The notes under the pieces were generated by a model that was given only the letters and a program-made list of their open reading frames with translations, was not told where the DNA came from and did no database searches. DNA of 64,000 nucleotides from assembly GCA_037176725.1 (NCBI GenBank), contig JAZBRS010000035.1, positions 47,440,001 through 47,504,000 of the forward strand, in the 5' to 3' direction. Each line of letters starts with the position of its first letter. The first letter of the stretch is position 1. Positions 56,940-64,000 of the stretch are shown here, piece after piece. Made by a program: the position numbers and the translations under genes. The DNA comes from Posidonia oceanica (lineage: Eukaryota > Streptophyta > Magnoliopsida > Alismatales > Posidoniaceae).

Positions 56940-57913
56940 AAGAACATCCATCCTGTTGTTGATGGGGTCTGGAATGGCTGCCACTGGTGACGGGGCAGCG
57001 GGGGCAGGGACCACGTATGCCGATTAGGTCGCACCGAGGTGCTCCTCCGGATCAACCATCACATCGCCTGGTGACGCAAGGTGATGGCCGACATACCCAT
57101 GCTGTGGTGGAGTGCAAGGGGGATGCATGTGGAATTCTGAACCTGATGCAAAGGGGGAGGATAGATGGTATGCTATGCGGTGGGTGCAGAATGCTGGAGC
57201 AACAGCGGCCGCACCGGTGCGGTGCCGGGGGGCAGGCCTGCGAGATACTGTGCTCCCACCAGTCCGAATGACTGACCACCAGGTGGTGGAGGTGCATGCT
57301 GTGTGTGGTGCGGTGCAGATGCAAGAGGCGGGATACGTGCCCCCATCGCCGGAACTGTGAGCAGTTGAGACGACGGTCGAGGCGGAAGTGTAGAGTGCAA
57401 TGCATGATGTGCGAGAGCAGGCCGCACAGGAACCTTAGGACCAACAGGAAGGGAAGAAGGGCGGACTGATAGAGCCATACCCTGCAGTCACTGGATAGTG
57501 TCCATCAGATGCTGGTACTGCTCTTCAGGTGTCCCATCGGTGGGAACACTAAATTGCAGTGCCGGCGAGGGGCCAGAGCCAAGAGTTCCGGACTGTCCAG
57601 GAGATTGGAGTCCTAGGGCGAGAGTCGTCGCAGCAGTAGAAGGGGTGTCAAAAGCGATAAATCCCTGAGAAGGTGGGGTCAGAGGCGGCTCCAGAATACG
57701 AGAAGTGGTCATCAAGATGGACTCGGCGACTGGATCAGGAGGAGCGAGCGTCTGCCACTATCCCACAGCAAACTGGGGTGCCCCAGACGACAGAGAGGGA
57801 AATCCTGACGTCACAGGGGGCACAGAGGGGTTAGAAACGGGAGTCGGAGGGGTCGGAGCGGAAACCACCTCCGAGGCAAGAGTAAGCGGGGGTTCGATGG
57901 TGCGCTGGGCCAT
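56940..57913 (-). pseudogene. gag: gag N-terminal remnant of element C
   Basis: It starts with MAQRTIEP at 57913 and retains only the Pro/Gln/Ala-rich N-terminal part up to INNRMDVL (about 56945). Stops lie at about 57765 (TAG), 57488 (TGA) and 57173 (TAG, Gln in A). The gag core and zinc knuckle are deleted. Confidence 0.8.
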
Positions 57914-59224
57914 TGCTGACCGAGAGCGAGTCAAAACGGGGCTGCGACGAGCGAAAAACAGACAGACTCTACGAGGAGCTATGCTCGCAAAGGCGAGTAG
58001 CTCAGAAAGAGATGGTCGAGCACAGGTGTCTCAGCAGAGGTGTCAGCAAGGGGAGGAACCCGAGCTCCAGCTAAGGAAATCGCTTACTGAACTCTGTTAA
58101 GGACACAACAGAAAATCGGGATTAGGAACAGAAAATGAGATGCGAATGCACTAAGTCATGGCATGAATGACATGTATACTCTCTAGCATGCTCTCTCTCA
58201 CCAATCTAGTGTTTCCTAGCAGGTAGTCTACTCCGGATACCCACAAGTGTACGGGTCACCAACTCAGGTCAGAAAAGTAGGTCCCCTGTCTAACTCCCGG
58301 CCCAAAGCTCAGGTAATAACAGGGTAGTGCGTTGGTGGCCTCAACCTCGCCTAAGCGTAGGAAGTACCCTCCACTAGCACCGACACGACCCCTGACAAGG
58401 GGGGACAGACCGACCGACTCACGCCATGCCAAAGCATCAGAGTGAGAGGCCGGAACCATCCTTCGCAGACTGATAGGTGGACTCAGATGAGAAGATGCAT
58501 GCCCTATATGATGCTTCATGCAAATGATTAAAGTCTTTTATCTTGCGTATTTTATTAACTCCAGGAGGGTGCAAGTGTGTTGATGGCTCTAGTTAACCCT
58601 ATATCTTATTTTTACTTGCTATTTTTAATTAACCACAGGAAAAGCAATCAGTCTCTACTATCCTAGGCATGGCATATGCAAAAGGGAAGAAAATCAACCA
58701 AATATGGCAGGCAACAACATACAACAGAGCAAAAGGCAAGTGCATGGCATGTACGAGTGTTTGTGAGCACGATAGTGAAGGGAAAGCATTCATCATGTCA
58801 AAAGGCATATATACAGAGCATGTGCGTGCGTGGTGACATGGCAAATGTGTAAAAGAAAGCATTCATCATTCAAAAAGCATGTAGTGTTGCCAAACAAGTA
58901 TGTAGACATGCATTGTGCAGGAAATAAAGCAATAACAAGTAAGCAAGATAAAGTAGGTAAAGACAGGTAAGCTGTAAAGCAAATAAGAGCAGAAGCAAGG
59001 AAGTAGGCAAGTAAACAAGCAAATTAGACAAAGCAGAGCAAGACAGATCAAAAACCAAAGCAAAAGCAGCCGAGGGGGTGCAAAACCTAAACAAAGTAAC
59101 CACGAGGTGACTTGCTAGGAGTTTGCACAGAAGAGCGACCAAAACAGGCAAAGAGGCAAAAAAAAGGTAAGCAGAACTGCGAAAGCGGCGAGCAAAAAGC
59201 CAAAACGAAAGCCGGAGTCTAGTT
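57914..59224 (-). other. leader of element C
   Basis: Non-coding. The block 58170-58560 is conserved with A and B. 58660-59200 is rich in AGCAA and AGGTAAG words. Confidence 0.6.
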
Positions 59225-59242
59225 TCCCCAGCGGAGTCGCCA
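59225..59242 (-). promoter_or_regulatory. duplicated PBS of element C (distal copy)
   Basis: The minus strand reads TGGCGACTCCGCTGGGGA, identical to A's PBS, but it lies 161 bp inward from the LTR-adjacent PBS. The AAAGCCGGAGTCTAG next to it is also duplicated. Confidence 0.8.
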
Positions 59243-59385
59243 CTGTCGACTTCGCTGGGCAAAGCAGACAGGCAGGCAAGCAAGCAAAAGCAAGGCAAAG
59301 GGCATAAGGCAAACAAAGACACAAAGGCAAACAAAGATGCGAAAAGCGAGCGGGCGAAAGCCAAGGCGAAAGCCGGAGTCTAGTA

Positions 59386-59403
59386 TCCCTAGCGGAGTCG
59401 CCA
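59386..59403 (-). promoter_or_regulatory. PBS of element C next to 5' LTR
   Basis: The minus strand reads TGGCGACTCCGCTAGGGA, one base after the LTR end. It has one mismatch (G to A) from the distal copy. Confidence 0.85.
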
Positions 59404-59404
59404 C

Positions 59405-62400
59405 TGTAGTAATCCCGGTATTCAGATCATCCATGCATACTGCCAAAGCTCGCGTGCACCGATCAGAATCAGGCTCACTATTAGCGGCTATGTCCGAGAA
59501 GGAAGACTTAACTCGAAAACATTTAAAAAAAGGAAAAAGGGGAAAAAAGAAGAAGATAAGACAAAATCGGAGTCGCCACCAAGTCTATTAGATCGGGAGA
59601 CAAGGAAAACCGGGGAAATGCGTGAATAATCACGCAAAACCAAGCAAAAGGTGCAATGCAAGGCAATGCAGAAGAAATGGGATGCAAATGAATGCAAATG
59701 ATGTGACTCGTGCCTAGGATAAGGGCGATATGGTCTTTGCGGGCCAAGAGAGAGGGCAAGGACTCCTGTTACGTGCGGGGAAGGTGTTAGGCACCCCCGA
59801 CACGCCCGAGAATCGGTCTTTCTAGGCTTACGCTCGCATACGCAGGGAAATGCAGACTTTGAATGCCTAAATGCCAATGAATGCCAATCTAAATGCTCAA
59901 AGGTGTGCTCTAAGTGAGGGAATGTAATGCAGGAAAGTAAACGTGCAATCTAAGTGCTCAGCAACGCTGTCTGTGTTCCGAACCGGGCGGAACCTGGCTC
60001 GTGAGAACTCCAAGTAGTAAGCATCACTGCCCTATATGCAAATGCAGGCGATAAAACAAAACAACGGTGAAAACAGGCAATGCGGGCGACATGCAACAGG
60101 AAACAACGTAAAACACGCAAAACGGTGCGAGAAACGAAGCCGACACGCAAAACGATGCGAGAAGCGAAACCGACAGGCAAAACGGTACAAGAAACGAGGT
60201 CGACACGCAAAACGATGCAAGAAACAAGAGCGGCACGCAAAACGGTGCAAGAAAACAAAGCGGCACGCAAAACGGTGCGAGAAAACAAAGCGAGGCATGC
60301 AAAACGGTGCAAGAAACAAGAGCGGCACGAAAAACGGTGCAAGAAACAAAGTCGGGCACGCAAAACGGTGGGAGAAAACAAAGCGGCACGCAAAACGGTG
60401 CAAGAAACAAAGTCGGGCACGCAAAACAGTGTGAGAAACAAAGCCGGCACGCAAAACGGTGCGAGAAACAAAGTCGGGCACACAAAACGGTGCGAGAAAC
60501 AAAGCCGGCATGCAAAACGGTGCGAGAAACAAAGTCGGGCACGCAAAACGGTGCAAGAAACAAAGCAGCACGCAAAACGGTGTAAGAAAACAAAGTGGCA
60601 CGCAAAACGGTGCGAGAAAACAAAGCGGCAAGCAAAACGGTGCAAGAAAATCAAGCGGGCACGCAAAACGATGCGAGAAGCAGAGCGGCACATGAAACGG
60701 TGCGAGAAACAAAGCGGCACGCAAAACGGTGCGAGAAACAAAGAGGCACGCAAAACGGTGCGAGAAATAAAGCGAAAGAGCGCGCAAAAGCCATGCAATG
60801 CGAATGATAAGCAAAAGATGCTGCCGAAGTTCAAGAGGACTTACCTTGGAAGTCTGACGCCTGATCTGAAATCTGATTGGTCCATGCTGAAGAACGCTCC
60901 GCCGGAGTCGCCCAAGTAGCTTACTGGAGAAGATCCAACGGCCGGATCTAAAGATATCCAGACTTCAAGGCAGGAGGCCAAAACAGGGGAGAAGATAAGA
61001 TCTAAGTGTAAAAGGGACCTAAGGGGTGTGCAAAACAGGTCCTCCCGTGTAAACGGGAGCTAAGAATGCCTGAGTGTGTGCAAGGGATGCCGGATGTAAG
61101 GATGCAATGCGTGCAGAATGCAAGAAGAGACTTAAGGATGATTTTTCAGAAAAAAAGGGGAACTTACCAGCAATTTTGAAAAAGATGGGGGTCTGAATGC
61201 AATTTTACAAAATGCAGGGTTAAAATGCAGTTTTTCAGGGTAGCCATGCATCGGGACAGGTTTCGAAGTCGAATGGTAAATCGACATGCAATTTTGAAAT
61301 CAACAGGGTTTAAAATGCAATTTTTCCAGCAAAACAGGGGTCTGAGTGGTCTGGAATGCAAACAAGGGCCTATATGCAATTTTTCAAACATGCAGGGGCA
61401 AAAATGCAATTTTATAAGCAAACTATGCATTTAAATACATACTGTGAGCATGCAGAGGACCTATATGCAATTTTTAAATTATGCAGGGTCAAAAATGCAA
61501 TTTTATAAGCAAAATATGCATTTAAATGTATGCTGTGCATCAATGAAGGACCTACATGCAAAAATCAGAAAACATGAGGGAAATGATGCAATGCAGTAAA
61601 GAAAGTTGAAAAATAAAAGCCTAAGTTAACAGAACAGAGGACCAAAGTGCAAATAAGGAAAACAGTAGAGACTGAAAATGCAATTTACTAAGGTAAAATA
61701 CGAGCATTAAATCAGATTAATTATCAGGAGGACTGGCATGCAATTAATTAATTTTTGGATTTTTTCCATGCAATTTCATAAGATTTACATACGAAATTAA
61801 ATGAATAATAACAGAGGCAGGACCAGAATGTAATAAACGGAAAACAGAAACTGAAAATGCAATTTATGGCAAAATAAGCATGCTAATGGAAAATAAATGA
61901 ACAGTGATTGCCAAACGCCGACCACTGTAGCGCAGTGCTACCAGTGGCCGTCGCGGGCGGAAGGGGGAGGCTGGTGAGGCGCTGATGCGGCGGCGGTGCT
62001 CCCCGGAGCTTGGCGGACCTCGGGGCAGCGTCGGTGAGCGGTGACAGGGCTCCGAGTAGGCCGGAGAAGACGCCGGAGCATCGCAGACCTGCTCGAAGGC
62101 AGTCCGGGCGATCGACGCGCTGTCGTGGTATTCTGAGGCCACCGGAGAGTTCCTGGAGGTCATGCGGACCTGGGACGACGATCGGCGAGGTGTTCTGCAG
62201 CTGGAGCGGTGATCCGAGCTCAGAGCTCGCCGGAGAGGAAGATACTGCCGGCGGCGCTGACTCGGAGCAGGATGGTGTAGAACCTAGAACTAAGGGGCGG
62301 AAAAGCAAGAAGGGAAGAAAATTAAACTAATGGCGTGGGGCAGTACCTGTTTCGTCGTCCGGAGAGCTCCCCTTACGCGGGCTGTTTCAGTGGTTGCCGA

Positions 62401-64000
62401 TGAGGTTGGACCGGGTGCTGGGGACGTCGGCGGCGGCCCGCGGGCGTTGGGATCCGCTTCTAGAGGTCCTCCGATGCTTCCTGAAGGGCTGGAATGGAGC
62501 TTCGAAGATCGGCGCGAGAAATGGGTTCAGTGGGTGCTCTGTAGGTCGCCGAAGGTGGGAGTGGGTGTCTGCTGCTCTCTGTCTCAGCTGGAGGGTGGCG
62601 GTGACTTGCTGGAGGTCTGGTGATGGATTCTGGATGCTCAGGTTAGGTCGTGGTTTGCTGGAGAAGGAGATTGCAGCTGGTAGATTCTCGGACAGAAAAT
62701 GGGTGTATGTGTTTGTGGTGGAGGGTTTTGTCTGTGAAGAGCTGTCGGGCTGATGGCTTAGAGGCTCTGGAAGATGGTGTTTTGGCGAGCTTCTGGGCGG
62801 AATTTGGAAGGATTCTGCGGACTACGGAGTAGGGAATTCTAGAAGGTGGAGGTGTTGGGTTCTGAGATGGATATCGGGTGAACGGGGGGGGGATTCAGGG
62901 TGGATTTGGTCGTGGAATGGGTGGCTGAGATGGTGGTTGTTTGGGTGAGATTGGGGATGGAAATGGAGGTGATTTCGGAAGGTGTTTGGGGTCTGGTTTG
63001 TTGAGTCTTGAAGAGGAGGAAGAACTGTGGCCTTTGCAGTGAAAAAGGGGGTTTTCCTCGGTCTCTCTCGCTCTGGGTTGCACCGGGAAGGAGAGTGTTT
63101 CTGGGTAGTGAAGGGTGTGTGCTTCTAGTCCCCGTTGCTGCTGGTTTCGGATGGTTTTGATTTGCAGGTTCTCTGGCTGCAATTAATGGCTCGGAGAGGT
63201 GGTGGCATGGTGCTTGCAGGTGCACGGGAGGAGGGCGGCGCACGTCGGTCCGGCCTGGGCAGAGGTCGTGCGGCGCGTAAGGACGGACAGGTGGGAGGAC
63301 AGCGATGTGTCGACTGCAGAAAGCTGGTTGTGTCGGAGAGAAAAAAAAAAAGACCAGAGAAGAAGCGAGAGAGGAAGAAGAAGGGAAGAGGAGGAGAAGT
63401 CGGCCGTGGGCCGGGCCTATGCGAAAAAAGAAAGAAAAAATAAAGAGAAAGAAAGAAGGAGGAGGGAGGTCAGGTGGGCCGGACCAAAAAGAAAAAGAGA
63501 AATTGAAAGGAAGAGAAGAAAGAAAAGAGGAAGAGAAAGGAGAGAAATAAATAAATAAATAAAAAGAGATAAAATAAAATAAAAATAGGAAAGGTTTTTT
63601 AGAGTGATTGTGTTTTAAGTTGGGGCCTTGATTGAGTTTTTTAATAATTGTTTTTTATTAATTAGTTGGGTTTAGAGAGATTTAGTTTTGATTAGGGTTT
63701 TTAGAGTTTTGTTTACTTTGATTTGTTTTTGATTTTGATTAAATGTTTGTTAAGTCTTTTAAGTTGTTTTCTAATTATGTTTTCCTTGTTAAGTACCTGG
63801 GATGTTAATTAGGATTTTAAAGTTTGTTTTAAACTGAGTAGAGTGGGTTTTGGATTTTTTATTTTGGTCCTTTTTGGTTTAAGTCTTTTTGATTTGTTTT
63901 TTGATTTTTGTTTGTTGAGTTCTTTTAACTAATTTCTTTTTTGTTAGGTCTTCTTGTTAAGTTTTTAGTTGGGTGTTTCTGGATTCTTGATTGTTTGTTA
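59405..64000 (-). mobile_element. 5' LTR of element C (partial, leaves window)
   Basis: Low end TGTAGTAATCCC; the other end is beyond 64000. It is collinear with solo LTR2, with the U5 block, PBS-like 12-mer (59568-59579), minisatellite, donor AAG|GTAAGT (60839-60848), GC-rich island (61900-63270), GA tract and T-rich tail. A TSD cannot be checked. Confidence 0.92.
60110..60780. repeat. ~30-bp minisatellite in 5' LTR of element C (22 units)
   Basis: Same unit as 42215-42795, with 22 units by my count. The extra units are interspersed rather than added at one end. Long Lys/Arg/Thr-rich or Cys/Phe-rich frames over the array are by-products of a period divisible by three. Confidence 0.88.

Noticed and set aside
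60080..60919. Long open frames over the LTR minisatellite (for example 279 codons plus strand, 294 minus)
   Set aside because: The ~30-bp period is divisible by three, so several frames on both strands stay open; the products are Lys/Arg/Thr or Cys/Phe repeats without a domain.

Overview
The window looks like plant nuclear heterochromatin. I find no host gene, rRNA or tRNA. Practically every base belongs to a nest of very large Ty3/Gypsy LTR retrotransposons. They fit the Tat/Ogre lineage: LTRs of 3 to 6 kb, a PBS of the form TGGCGACTCYGCTGGGGA, a Gypsy-type RNase H followed by a second archaeal-type RNase H, a D,D35E integrase with a GPF module, and long repeat-rich 3' untranslated regions. 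The species cannot be named from the sequence; a large angiosperm genome is likely. Layout: all elements but one lie on the minus strand, so their 5' LTRs are at higher coordinates. Element B runs from its 3' LTR (1-1897, cut by the window edge), through a PPT at 1898, a plant-mobile-domain-like ORF (18.1-19.3 kb), pol (20.7-27.3 kb), gag (27.3-29.5 kb) and a PBS at 30840, to its 5' LTR (30859-48314). Element A (2097-16220, TSD GTATG) sits inside B's 3' UTR. It has 3.1-3.3 kb LTRs, a broken gag and no pol, so it is non-autonomous. B's 5' LTR is split by two complete solo LTRs: LTR1 (35055-40949, plus strand, TSD GCAGG) and LTR2 (41523-47078, minus strand, TSD ATTGT). B's own 3' LTR preserves both empty sites, at 102-106 and 671-675. 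Above 48314 lies a 73-bp scrap of a further element D (PPT plus internal sequence), then element C: an ~80-bp remnant of its 3' LTR, its internal region (48468-59404) with a gag-to-pol deletion, a duplicated PBS, and a 5' LTR that leaves the window at 64000. How the parts work together: gag, protease, RT, two RNase H domains and integrase would make the particle and the integration machinery. PBS, PPT, LTRs and a conserved leader are the cis signals, and A keeps these while lacking enzymes, so it would depend on a relative. None of the elements looks autonomous now. B pol is one unbroken frame with about 14 nonsense codons, mostly at Gln or Trp codons. C lacks protease and half of gag. The most unusual signal is non-coding. 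The 3' UTRs of A, B and C carry long arrays of short hairpins whose stems change in a compensated way while loops and flanks stay fixed. The LTRs of A carry a second, unrelated set of dispersed hairpin modules (stem GTTGGACGC / GCGTCCAAC) that gain and lose units between the two LTRs of the same element.
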